This document shows positions 51,905 to 60,749 of a stretch of DNA of 64,000 nucleotides, piece by piece (position 1 is the stretch's first letter; each line of letters opens with the position of its first letter). Location of the stretch: positions 2,914,001 through 2,978,000 of the forward strand of contig NZ_CP071503.1 of assembly GCF_017354945.1 (NCBI RefSeq), written 5' to 3'. Below the pieces are notes generated by a model. That model did not search any database and was not told the DNA's origin. It was given only the letters and a program-made list of their open reading frames with translations. Made by a program: the position numbers and the translations under genes. The stretch comes from Shewanella avicenniae. Lineage in GTDB: Bacteria > Pseudomonadota > Gammaproteobacteria > Enterobacterales > Shewanellaceae.

Positions 51905-53218
51905 TTAGAAGTTTACCCCAAAAAACTCTTCAAATTTCGCAATCACGTAATTTAAATGTTCTTTGGTTAATCCTGGATAGATACCCACCCAGAATGTTTG
52001 GTTCATAATACGGTCAGTGTTAGTCAATTCACCCACCACACGGTATTCACGACCTTCAAAGTAAGGCTGACGAGTCAAGTTACCGGCGAACAGTAAACGA
52101 GTGCCAACTTTGGCTTCATCGAGGAATTTAACCAGTTCAACACGGCTAACCCCGGCAGTTTCCTTCAATGTGATAGGGAAACCGAACCAAGAAGGTTCAG
52201 AGTTAGGGGTTGCTTCTGGCAGTTCTAAGAACTCAGCACAGCTGCTTAAACCCGCTTTCAAATAGGCGAAGTTGGCTTTACGTTGTGCTACAAACTCTTC
52301 GACGCGTTCAAGCTGTGCCAAACCACAGGCGGCTTGCATGTCGGTGATTTTCAGGTTGTAACCTAAATGAGAGTAAGTGTATTTGTGGTCGTAACCTGCT
52401 GGCAATGAACCCAGTTGTTGGCCAAAACGCTTACCGCAGGTGTTGTCACAACCCGGTGCGCAGTAACAATCACGGCCCCAATCACGGAAGGATTCGATAA
52501 TCACTTTCAGCTCTTTAGACTTAGTGAATACCGCACCGCCCTCACCCATAGTGATGTGGTGTGCTGGGTAAAAACTCACGGTACCGATATCACCAAAAGT
52601 ACCGACCATTTTGCCGTCATACTTGGTGCCTAAGGCATCACAACAATCTTCCACTAACCAAAGGTTGTATTTATCAGCAATTTTGCGAACTTCAGCAAGA
52701 TTGAATGGGTTACCTAAGGTATGCGCCACCATGATCGCTTTAGTTTTTTCGGTCACCGCTGCTTCAATCAAGGCTGCATCGATGTTGTAAGTCGGAATAT
52801 CAACGTCAACAAATACCGGAATGAGGCCGTTTTGAATACTTGGGTTAACGGTAGTTGGGAAACCAGCGGCAACTGTGATCACTTCATCGCCTGGTTTTAA
52901 AGCGCGGTCACCTAACTTGTGTGAGGTTAGCGCAGTTAGCGCCAGCAAGTTGGCAGAAGAGCCAGAAGTGGTGGTCAACACATGTGGCACGCCAATGTAT
53001 TCACCCAGTTTTTTCTCAAACGCATCATTAAAACGACCGGTAGTTAACCAGCCATCCAGCGATGCCTCAACCATTAATTGCAGTTCTTTGGCACCAATGA
53101 CTTTACCTGATGGCGGCACCACACTTTGCCCTGCCACGAACATTTTAGGTGCTAATGCTTGCTCAGCATATTTTCCAACCAACTCGGCAATTTGCTCTCG
53201 TAACTCTTGAGTGCTCAT
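51905..53218 (-). CDS. rfbH: CDP-4-keto-6-deoxy-D-glucose-3-dehydrase
   Basis: 437 residues from the ATG at 53218, the length usual for E1/RfbH; the TTG at 53227 is not needed. PLP aspartate-aminotransferase fold: [34 protein letters not shown], and [17 protein letters not shown] where His replaces the usual PLP lysine, the hallmark of the dehydrase. The cysteines in [20 protein letters not shown] carry its [2Fe-2S] cluster. With AscD it removes the C3 hydroxyl. Also known as ddhC. Confidence 0.96.
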   Translation of the reverse strand: MSTQELREQIAELVGKYAEQALAPKMFVAGQSVVPPSGKVIGAKELQLMVEASLDGWLTTGRFNDAFEKKLGEYIGVPHVLTTTSGSSANLLALTALTSHKLGDRALKPGDEVITVAAGFPTTVNPSIQNGLIPVFVDVDIPTYNIDAALIEAAVTEKTKAIMVAHTLGNPFNLAEVRKIADKYNLWLVEDCCDALGTKYDGKMVGTFGDIGTVSFYPAHHITMGEGGAVFTKSKELKVIIESFRDWGRDCYCAPGCDNTCGKRFGQQLGSLPAGYDHKYTYSHLGYNLKITDMQAACGLAQLERVEEFVAQRKANFAYLKAGLSSCAEFLELPEATPNSEPSWFGFPITLKETAGVSRVELVKFLDEAKVGTRLLFAGNLTRQPYFEGREYRVVGELTNTDRIMNQTFWVGIYPGLTKEHLNYVIAKFEEFFGVNF

Positions 53219-53297
53219 CAGTCTCAATTCCTATCGTTATTTTTTAAAATGTTGCTGCTGGTGAATTCAGTCAGCGTTATTGATTAATGCCAGTGAA

Positions 53298-54383
53298 TTA
53301 GTTAATTCCCGCGGCACTCATGTAATCGCGGATTTCGCGCAACGTCACCTCACGCATGTTTTCATTGGCCAGCCATGCTTTGTGCCAACGAACGATGCGC
53401 GCTAAGGTGGCGTCTAAATCCCACTGCGGCTGCCAATTAAGGCGCATTTTAGCTTTGGAGCAATCCAGTTTTAAGTAGTGCGCTTCATGGGGGTGTTCCG
53501 CACCGTCGAGTTGCCATGTAGCGTCATCCCCCCAGAGCTGGGTCATTTTATTAACAATGTACTCAACCGGTTTAGCATCGTTGTCATTTGGACCAAAGTT
53601 CCAGCCTTCCGCAAATTCACAACCATGCAGGTACAGTTGCTGGGCAATCAAGATGTACCCAGAAAGCGGTTCCAACACGTGTTGCCACGGGCGAATGGAG
53701 TGCGGATTGCGAATAACTACCGGTTGAGATTGCTCAAATGACTTCAGAATATCTGGGATTAAACGGTCTTTTGCCCAGTCACCACCACCAATCACGTTAC
53801 CGGCGCGCACGGACGCCAACGCAACGCCATGTTTGGCATAATCTTTTGGGTTAAAAAAGGAGTTACGGTAAGCCGATGCCACGAGCTCTGCACAGCCCTT
53901 ACTGTTTGAATAAGGATCGTAACCGCCCATCGCTTCGTTTTCACGATAGCCCCAAACCCATTCACGGTTTTCATAGCACTTGTCGCTGGTGATATTCACC
54001 ACGGCTTTAACGCCGCCGACGGCTCGAATGGCCTCAAGCACATAGACGGTGCCCATCACGTTGGTTGAGTAGGTTTCTACTGGGTCTTCGTAAGATAGGC
54101 GTACCAATGGCTGTGCGGCCATGTGAAATACGATTTCAGGCTTAAAATCTGCCATCGCTTGGCGCAGATGTAGGTGATCACGGATATCACCTTCCTCAGA
54201 TAATAAACCTTGATTAACACCAGCTTGTTCAAATAAGCTCGGTGTTGTTGGCGCTGGCAACGAATAGCCACGCACCACTGCTCCCATCTCTGCTAACCAC
54301 AGTGACAACCAACCGCCTTTAAACCCGGTATGTCCGGTGACAAAAACGCGTTTGCCCTGCCAAAATGCTTTATCAATTGCCAA
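53298..54383 (-). CDS. rfbG: CDP-glucose 4,6-dehydratase
   Basis: 361 residues, extended short-chain dehydrogenase. Seen: VFVTGHTGFKGGWLSLWLAE, FHMAAQPLVRLSYEDPVET, ITSDKCYENREWVWGYREN and GYDPYSNSKGCAELVASAYR with Tyr-xxx-Lys. It makes CDP-4-keto-6-deoxyglucose, the substrate of RfbH. It starts 6 nt after the rfbF stop. Also known as ddhB. Confidence 0.96.
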   Translation of the reverse strand: MAIDKAFWQGKRVFVTGHTGFKGGWLSLWLAEMGAVVRGYSLPAPTTPSLFEQAGVNQGLLSEEGDIRDHLHLRQAMADFKPEIVFHMAAQPLVRLSYEDPVETYSTNVMGTVYVLEAIRAVGGVKAVVNITSDKCYENREWVWGYRENEAMGGYDPYSNSKGCAELVASAYRNSFFNPKDYAKHGVALASVRAGNVIGGGDWAKDRLIPDILKSFEQSQPVVIRNPHSIRPWQHVLEPLSGYILIAQQLYLHGCEFAEGWNFGPNDNDAKPVEYIVNKMTQLWGDDATWQLDGAEHPHEAHYLKLDCSKAKMRLNWQPQWDLDATLARIVRWHKAWLANENMREVTLREIRDYMSAAGIN

Positions 54384-54389
54384 TGCTAA

Positions 54390-55163
54390 TTACTCCCAGA
54401 TTTTCCACGGCGCTTTATTTTCTTGCCACAGTTCTTCAAGGTAATGTTTATCGCGTAGCGTATCCATTGGCTGCCAAAAGCCGTCGTGCTCATAGGCCAT
54501 CAATTGCCCTTGTTCTGCTAATTGCATTAGCGGCTTTTGTTCCCAGGTGGTCGCATCATTGTCGATAAGGTCAATCACTTTAGGGCTTAATACAAAAAAG
54601 CCGCCGTTAATCATCGCACCATCACCTTTTGGCTTTTCTTTGAATGACTTAACTTGGCCATTCTGCATGTCTAATGCACCGAAACGTCCTGGTGGGAAGG
54701 TGGCAGTTAACGTTGCTAACTTGCCATGTTTGCGGTGAAAATCGATAGTAGCTCCAATATTCACATCTGACACACCATCACCGTAGGTGAATAAAAATGC
54801 TTCTTCATCTTTCAGATGTTCAGCCACACGCTTCAAGCGGCCACCGGTCATTGAATGTTCACCAGTATCCACCAAGGTGACCTTCCATGGTTCAGCACGA
54901 CGATGATGCACTTCCATATGGTTGTCACGCATGTTGAAGGTGACGTCAGACATGTGTAGGAAGTAGTTAGCAAAATACTCTTTAATTACATAGCCCTTGT
55001 AACCGCAGCAGATAATAAAATCATTAATCCCGTGGGCTGAGTACATTTTAAGAATATGCCAAAGGATAGGCTTGCCACCGATTTCAATCATCGGCTTTGG
55101 CTTAACCACTGTTTCTTCGCTGATACGAGTACCTAGGCCTCCAGCCAAAATTACTGCTTTCAT
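54390..55163 (-). CDS. rfbF: Glucose-1-phosphate cytidylyltransferase
   Basis: 257 residues, the length of Salmonella RfbF. Seen: [50 protein letters not shown] and [16 protein letters not shown]. It makes CDP-glucose from CTP and glucose-1-phosphate, the committed step to 3,6-dideoxyhexoses. Also known as ddhA. It lies 13 nt after ascD. Confidence 0.96.
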   Translation of the reverse strand: MKAVILAGGLGTRISEETVVKPKPMIEIGGKPILWHILKMYSAHGINDFIICCGYKGYVIKEYFANYFLHMSDVTFNMRDNHMEVHHRRAEPWKVTLVDTGEHSMTGGRLKRVAEHLKDEEAFLFTYGDGVSDVNIGATIDFHRKHGKLATLTATFPPGRFGALDMQNGQVKSFKEKPKGDGAMINGGFFVLSPKVIDLIDNDATTWEQKPLMQLAEQGQLMAYEHDGFWQPMDTLRDKHYLEELWQENKAPWKIWE

Positions 55164-55176
55164 TTAGTCACCATTT

Positions 55177-56154
55177 TTATTTTGATACGGTAAAAGCATC
55201 AGAGAAAAACTTTTTCTCTGATAATCCATAATTAACAAAGTCTGCTTTAGCGGCGTTAATCATTAGCGGCGAGCCGCAAGCATAAACACAGAAAGCAGAA
55301 AGGTCTGTAAAATCGCTGAGCACGGCTTGGTGTACCAGCCCGCTGCGCCCTTGCCAAGTAACGTCGTCTTCGGATACCACAGGCACAAATTTGATATGTG
55401 CATACTGAGATGCCCAATCGTTTGGCAAGGTACTGTAAAAATCAGCTGCGGTTCTCATCCCCCAGTAGATATGTATCTCGCGTTGGCTTTGTGCAGCAAG
55501 CAATTGTTCCACCATGGCTTTAACAGGCGCAAAGCCTGTACCACCCGCGAGAAAAATAATTGGGCGTTGGTCTTCACGCACAAAAAAAGTGCCTATTGGA
55601 CCTTCAATGCGCATCAAGGTGTTGGGTGCCACTTCAACATTGAATAGCTGTTCACTCATTGCACCCGCTGGCACTTTTCTAATATGCAGCTCAATGCCTT
55701 CGGCACTATCAGCATTGGCAACGGAGTAACTCCGTACCAATCCGTTGTAATGCAGGTTGATGTATTGGCCGGCAAGGTAGCGAAAATTTGCCGTAGGAGG
55801 AAGACGAAATTTGAGGGTAAGAAACTCGCCGTTGTACTCCGCCGCCGAAACTTTAGCCGGGCTAATTTTCTTTGTAAGCTCGGCAAGCTCTGGAAAATAC
55901 TCTGCCTCTATCGCTACTTCATTACTGTTCGCTTTACATTGGCAAGTAAGAAAGCTCTGTTGTGCTTCGTATACCTTCCCTTCAGTATCAATCACACTGC
56001 CAGCCAGCAGCTTTGATTCACATAAGCCACAAGAACCATTCTTGCAACTGTGTTCAAGTACCACTCCAGCGCTGAGTGCACTTTCAAGCAACGTAGCGTC
56101 TTGCGTTGCTTGAAAGTTAATGTCTGCGGGGAATAGGGTAATTTTTGATGTCAT
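55177..56154 (-). CDS. ascD: CDP-6-deoxy-L-threo-D-glycero-4-hexulose-3-dehydrase reductase (E3)
   Basis: 325 residues. An N-terminal plant-type [2Fe-2S] ferredoxin domain (EHSCKNGSCGLCESKLLAG and FLTCQCKA) is followed by an FAD domain (RYLAGQYINLHY, RSYSVAN) and an NAD domain (IIFLAGGTGFAPVKAMVEQL). It passes electrons from NADH to RfbH during C3 deoxygenation. Its place at the head of ddhD-A-B-C is as in Salmonella and Yersinia (ddhD/rfbI). Confidence 0.94.
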   Translation of the reverse strand: MTSKITLFPADINFQATQDATLLESALSAGVVLEHSCKNGSCGLCESKLLAGSVIDTEGKVYEAQQSFLTCQCKANSNEVAIEAEYFPELAELTKKISPAKVSAAEYNGEFLTLKFRLPPTANFRYLAGQYINLHYNGLVRSYSVANADSAEGIELHIRKVPAGAMSEQLFNVEVAPNTLMRIEGPIGTFFVREDQRPIIFLAGGTGFAPVKAMVEQLLAAQSQREIHIYWGMRTAADFYSTLPNDWASQYAHIKFVPVVSEDDVTWQGRSGLVHQAVLSDFTDLSAFCVYACGSPLMINAAKADFVNYGLSEKKFFSDAFTVSK

Positions 56155-56183
56155 TAATGTTGTTCCAAAGCTATCGGTCGCAC

Positions 56184-57152
56184 TTACTTTTCAGACTTGA
56201 AAAAATGTCTAACTAGTATGAAAAACACTGAAAAAATGCCACCCAATACCACGCCTAACACCACAATCAACGCGCGCTTTGGCTTAGCTTTTAGCTCAGG
56301 CACAACCGCTGGATCGATTGTTTTAAAAATGTACTCTTGGCGCACATTGGCAAACATAATGGTTTTGGCTTGCTCTTCGATCAGGTTAAACAGTACTGAA
56401 CGGATATCTGCCACATTGGTTTGTTGAATTTGGTGATTCAGGTACTCAGTGCTTTTGGTGGCTTCTTCTACATCGCGGGTTTTCATTTCGCTATTGATGT
56501 CTTCAACCAACCAATCTACCCACTGTTTGGTGATGTATGGGGATTTGTGCTCTACCGCTATGGTCACCATGCTGGTTTTGGCATCGTTGGTCACAGTGAT
56601 CAGTTTTTGAAACGCTAGATAGGCTTCTTGCAGTGAGGGCTTTGGCTGACGCGGCGGTTTTACGTTACGAACCCATGTTTGACTAGTGGCGTCATAAATT
56701 TCTGGGTCATAGACAACTTGGTTATTTGCAGAGTCCCATTTTTTATCTGCCATTAAATCTGGCAAGATTTGATGTTTTTCAATGAAAATACCAATAAATC
56801 GACGAGATTTTAAAACTTCGAGAGCCAATTGCGATTTATCAGCTTTATTACCGCCACCGAGATTAACTCCTGCAAGACTAGCAAGCCCTCCAAATTGACT
56901 TGCCAAGGCTGACAACCCCCCCCCCTGAGCTTCTGCCGCTGGCGCCAGAGTAGCTTCAGAGCGATATATATTCGGCAAATATAGTGCAACACAAACAGAA
57001 ATGACTGCTGCAATAAATGTGGTGATAATTATCAGCCATTTACCTTGCCAAATCACATCAAATAACTCGCGAAGATCAATTTCATCGCGTGAATCAATTA
57101 ACGCTGCTCTATAATCTTCTGACGTTGATATTGTTGTAGATGTATTAGCCAT
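56184..57152 (-). CDS. wzz: O-antigen chain-length regulator (Wzz)
   Basis: 322 residues with a membrane helix at each end (about 35-57, WLIIITTFIAAVISVCVALY, and 290-312) and the PEP-like periplasmic part between, including the C-terminal KPKRALIVVLGVVLGGI motif. It sets the number of O-units joined by Wzy. The segment AEAQGGGLSAL is coded by a run of nine G (56917-56925), a possible slippage site about 80 codons from the start. Confidence 0.92.
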   Translation of the reverse strand: MANTSTTISTSEDYRAALIDSRDEIDLRELFDVIWQGKWLIIITTFIAAVISVCVALYLPNIYRSEATLAPAAEAQGGGLSALASQFGGLASLAGVNLGGGNKADKSQLALEVLKSRRFIGIFIEKHQILPDLMADKKWDSANNQVVYDPEIYDATSQTWVRNVKPPRQPKPSLQEAYLAFQKLITVTNDAKTSMVTIAVEHKSPYITKQWVDWLVEDINSEMKTRDVEEATKSTEYLNHQIQQTNVADIRSVLFNLIEEQAKTIMFANVRQEYIFKTIDPAVVPELKAKPKRALIVVLGVVLGGIFSVFFILVRHFFKSEK

Positions 57153-57225
57153 ATTTAATAATGAATTCCATCAAATCTAACAGCAGGAAACAAGTCCACA
57201 ATTCCCAAGTTCAAATTAACAAATT

Positions 57226-59709
57226 TTAAAGGTTAGCTATCGCTGCAAGCGCTACCGCTGAGTTATAGATAATCCCCGTAACCTGAGTCCACAATGACAA
57301 ATTATCCTTATACTCAGTGTCTAAAGGCACGACTACTGTATCTCCTGGCGATAATTCGGTACCTCTTGAAAAGAATGAGTCATCTGGTAACTGAACCGCT
57401 CCATTAGCTTTAATGACGTATATCCGCTCTTCGTCAGCGCGTTTCCGAGTACCACCTGCCAATTTGATGTATTCTTCAACTCCTAATCCATCCTTAAAGA
57501 TTAAGCTTGTTGGGTGTTGAACTTCACCAATTACAGATACGGTTTGTCTCTTCGCTGGTACGAACAGCATATCTTGGTCTTCGAGTTTTATATCCGCTTG
57601 TGCAACCCCTAAAGACAACGCTGGCAAATCGATCACCAATCGTCCAGTGGCGGGTACTTTCTCTAAATCAGCTAACATGTTCTGTGCGTCAGAGTAGCTA
57701 ACGGTAGAGGTATTATCACTTAGGCCCTTCGCCGCTAAGTCTCGACGCAGTTGCTCTGCAAACCGTCTAATCTCAGCAGATTCTTTTTCCTTTAGAACTT
57801 CTCGTACGAAAACAGAAGCATATAAATCGGCTGAATCTGTATAGCCACCCGCGCGTTGTAGCACGGCTTCGAGAGTTTCACCACGTTGAATACTGTAAGT
57901 GCCAGGGAATTTGACTTCACCACGAATGGTCACCCAACGAGTGTCTTGCCAATCAGGCAAGGTTCTTACGGTGATTGTGTCGCGGCTGATAAGTTTGACA
58001 TCACTGTTAACATCGCTTTGAAGCAACTCTTGAAGATTCAATTGATGATGCTCGATTGACACACCATTTTCGTTGGAAATTACTTGGCGAGTTAATTCTG
58101 CACTAAGCGTGTAGGCACCTTCTTTTAATCCACCGGCAGCTACGATAAGACTCTTTACAGACGCTCCAGCAGAAATTGGATACTCACCTGAAAAACGAAC
58201 ATTACCGTTAATATGAGCCGTCAATATCGGCGCACCAAGACGGCTTTGTGAACGCAGTTTAGCTAAGATGGGCTCAAGCAACGTGGTACGTTCTGCGTAA
58301 TCAAATACGACTAATTTATCTCTAGGTTGTAAAGAAAGGTTATCAGCAGAGTCAGGGTGCGAGATTGCATTACCTAAATTGAACTGCAGAACCTCAATGT
58401 CCCCCCTAGTATTTGTTTCACGCACAACCAAGGCATAATCGAGATCCGCTTTAAGGGTTAAGTCTTCCCAAATAGACGGAAGCATTTCAGCCACTTTTAG
58501 GCCTTGGTGCCATTGGTAATCACCAGGACGAACGACAGCGCCAAAGACGGATATCGCGTTATCGATTCTGTTAGTCGATGATTTTACTCGAATAAGGTCA
58601 CCATTACTTAATGTGGTGCTTAACGCAGTGCTGTTTGTCAAATCGATTGAAACAATGGTTTTAGCAGTCGAAGAACCATAACGCTCAATAGTACTGAGTT
58701 TTGGATAAGCACCTGGCTTCAAACCGCTCGCCATCTTAATTACGTCAGCGACAGTTTCTCCCGCTTTCAATTCGAATACTGCTGGGCGACGGATTTCGCC
58801 AGTAATTGAAACAAGATTTCCGACAGGCGCGATATAGATGACATCACCGGAGAGTAGGCGGACGTCTTTGGATGCATCACCGTTCAGCAACAAATCATAC
58901 ACATCGAAGTGCGTAACGACTCGGCCAGCTCGCTTTACCTGTATGTCACGTAATGAACCTATTTCGTTTACACCACCCGAAACATACAACGCTTGCGTTA
59001 ACGTTGACAAACTTGAAACAGTATAAGAGCCTGGTTTGTAGGCTTCACCAGCAATGAAAATTCTGATTGAACGAAGTTCACCCATGGTGATACTTACATC
59101 CACACCGATCATTGAGGTTTTTACTCTTTCAGTAATCAGATTTTTCGATTCTGAAAAGCTGAGCCCTGCTAGTGTTATTGGCCCCAACTCTGGAAAATTG
59201 ATATTGCCATCTCGTTGAACAGTTAAATCAAAATTACTATTTTCTTTGCCAAAGATTTGAACCTTCAAGCTATCGCCTGGACCGACCATATATTCAGCTG
59301 GCACTGGCACATCCGATACGGGGGCAAATGTAGTAGGCGCGTTGCTAAAGAGCGCGTAGCCAAAACGCTCTAATGAAGTTTCTTTTCGTCTATCAAGTTG
59401 CTCAACTTTTACTTCTGACTTTGTCTGTTCTAACGTTGCTTCATCTTCAGACGTGTTTACATCAGCTTTGACAACTTCACTTCGACCAGTCACAACCGGT
59501 GGATTAGTTACTTCACTATTCCCGGAACCAGATTTTAGGCTATTAAGATTCACACCATATTGACTCGCAATTCTTTCCTGTTCAGATTTTGGCAGGTTTT
59601 TGAATTGTTGCGCCATTTGAGGGGATATTTCGACTGCAAACAGTTGAAAGCTCATCATCATTAGTAGGCTAATGACGAATATTTGTATTTTATTTGCTAC
59701 GAGCGACAC
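57226..59709 (-). CDS. Outer-membrane polysaccharide export protein, multi-SLBB
   Basis: 827 residues. Signal peptide, then a coiled region, the polysaccharide export (Wza N-terminal) domain near residues 135-215 (EYMVGPGDSLKVQIFGKEN) and several SLBB beta-grasp repeats (IAGEAYKPGSYTVSSL; ITGEIRRPAVFELKAGE; IRGEVKFPGTYSIQRGE; VIGEVQHPTSLIF). No lipobox cysteine is seen. It is longer than Wza (379 residues). In Shewanella and Vibrio such genes head O-antigen/capsule clusters. A capsule or a second export role for this cluster is possible, since O-antigen made by Wzy does not normally need an OPX protein. Confidence 0.9.
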   Translation of the reverse strand: MSLVANKIQIFVISLLMMMSFQLFAVEISPQMAQQFKNLPKSEQERIASQYGVNLNSLKSGSGNSEVTNPPVVTGRSEVVKADVNTSEDEATLEQTKSEVKVEQLDRRKETSLERFGYALFSNAPTTFAPVSDVPVPAEYMVGPGDSLKVQIFGKENSNFDLTVQRDGNINFPELGPITLAGLSFSESKNLITERVKTSMIGVDVSITMGELRSIRIFIAGEAYKPGSYTVSSLSTLTQALYVSGGVNEIGSLRDIQVKRAGRVVTHFDVYDLLLNGDASKDVRLLSGDVIYIAPVGNLVSITGEIRRPAVFELKAGETVADVIKMASGLKPGAYPKLSTIERYGSSTAKTIVSIDLTNSTALSTTLSNGDLIRVKSSTNRIDNAISVFGAVVRPGDYQWHQGLKVAEMLPSIWEDLTLKADLDYALVVRETNTRGDIEVLQFNLGNAISHPDSADNLSLQPRDKLVVFDYAERTTLLEPILAKLRSQSRLGAPILTAHINGNVRFSGEYPISAGASVKSLIVAAGGLKEGAYTLSAELTRQVISNENGVSIEHHQLNLQELLQSDVNSDVKLISRDTITVRTLPDWQDTRWVTIRGEVKFPGTYSIQRGETLEAVLQRAGGYTDSADLYASVFVREVLKEKESAEIRRFAEQLRRDLAAKGLSDNTSTVSYSDAQNMLADLEKVPATGRLVIDLPALSLGVAQADIKLEDQDMLFVPAKRQTVSVIGEVQHPTSLIFKDGLGVEEYIKLAGGTRKRADEERIYVIKANGAVQLPDDSFFSRGTELSPGDTVVVPLDTEYKDNLSLWTQVTGIIYNSAVALAAIANL

Positions 59710-59925
59710 TCGATAATCTCCATCAATTAAAGTGTAACATCATTAAGTTAAAGCTTTTAAATCAGCGATATAGCGCGACATAATTTGTTAAAACTGGATT
59801 CGCAAGCGCGAAATCCCGAATTGATATTTGAATAGTTAGATATAAGTAAAAAAATCGGCAGTCAGCCACATTAGTGATTAGCGCCAATGATTTGTTCACA
59901 ACAGCGTGATTTTTAACGAACGTTT

Positions 59926-59941
59926 AAACACTGAGGTGTTT
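59926..59941 (-). other. Hairpin just downstream of the ops site
   Basis: AAACAC-TGAG-GTGTTT lies 4 nt from the ops element on the side the polymerase reaches next. It could hold the paused complex while RfaH loads; this is inference. Confidence 0.4.
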
Positions 59942-59945
59942 TAGG

Positions 59946-59957
59946 CACGCTACCGCC
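59946..59957 (-). promoter_or_regulatory. ops (operon polarity suppressor) element
   Basis: On the minus strand it reads GGCGGTAGCGTG, identical to the E. coli ops/JUMPStart core. It lies 237 nt before the OPX start in the leader of the O-antigen operon. It is the RfaH loading site, and rfaH is the gene directly upstream. Confidence 0.93.
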
Positions 59958-60007
59958 CATGGATTTTGGCTTCCAACACGCCCCACATACCGTATTTTTA
60001 TTTTGCG

Positions 60008-60043
60008 CCCATAAAAAAATAATCAATTGATTGATTTTATGGG
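60008..60043 (-). terminator. Terminator-like hairpin after rfaH
   Basis: On the minus strand CCCATAAAA pairs with TTTTATGGG around an AATCAATTGATT palindrome; a run of seven T lies in the 3' arm. It begins 23 nt after the rfaH stop. It is a rather weak, AU-rich terminator. 59710-60065 holds no gene. Confidence 0.5.
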
Positions 60044-60065
60044 TTTATATTTTTACAGAGAGCTA

Positions 60066-60563
60066 CTAAGCCGAAACGCGCTCTACATCGCTCAACGCAT
60101 AATCGATCGACTGCATCTTACCCAGAATTTCAAACAACACTTTACAGCGCTGTTGGCTATTACGTTCGAGGAAAACCCCTTGAAGCTCACGAAACGGTCC
60201 GGCGATAAATCTGACCTTGTCACCAGCAACGAGCGAATTATCAACAGTAACTGGCGCAGTTAGCTCTTGACGCTTCAATTGAGTAATTAATATGTCGTTC
60301 AAAGGGATAGGCTGTTCTTTACAATCAACCAACCTTGAAACTCCACGAGTGGAATGTATTTTGGCCACGCTAAAATCGGCTGGATCAAAATTCACAAACA
60401 GATAATTTGGGAAAAGCGGGGATTTTTTGACAACTGAAAGGCCTTTTTCCTGCTTCTCCACCTTGATCATCGGCAGATAGGTTTCTAATCCTTGCATCCC
60501 GAGGTTAAGTTGAGCGCGTTGCTCACTTTTGGGCTTGCAATAAAGTAGATACCAACCTTTCAT
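60066..60563 (-). CDS. rfaH: Transcription antiterminator RfaH
   Basis: 165 residues. NusG-like N-terminal domain (WYLLYCKPKSEQRAQLNLGM; FPNYLFVNFDP) and a C-terminal KOW-like domain (VAGDKVRFIAGPFRELQGVF). RfaH binds RNA polymerase paused at ops and suppresses termination over long surface-polysaccharide operons; the ops element lies just downstream. No strong ribosome site is visible before the ATG. Its own gene seems separately transcribed from the operon. Confidence 0.95.
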   Translation of the reverse strand: MKGWYLLYCKPKSEQRAQLNLGMQGLETYLPMIKVEKQEKGLSVVKKSPLFPNYLFVNFDPADFSVAKIHSTRGVSRLVDCKEQPIPLNDILITQLKRQELTAPVTVDNSLVAGDKVRFIAGPFRELQGVFLERNSQQRCKVLFEILGKMQSIDYALSDVERVSA

Positions 60564-60749
60564 ATAACGCTCACTTCACTGTTTTGGGGTAGATGTCCTA
60601 TCTAGTGCTCGGCATCATAGCAAAGTTGCATCGGGGAGGGAAAGACCAAAGTCGAAGGAAATTTACTGAATGTTTATTACGTCATTGTTTTTGATAAAAG
60701 TGTATTTATTTTAGCCATTAACTATGAATAAATAGCTAGATAATCGGCA

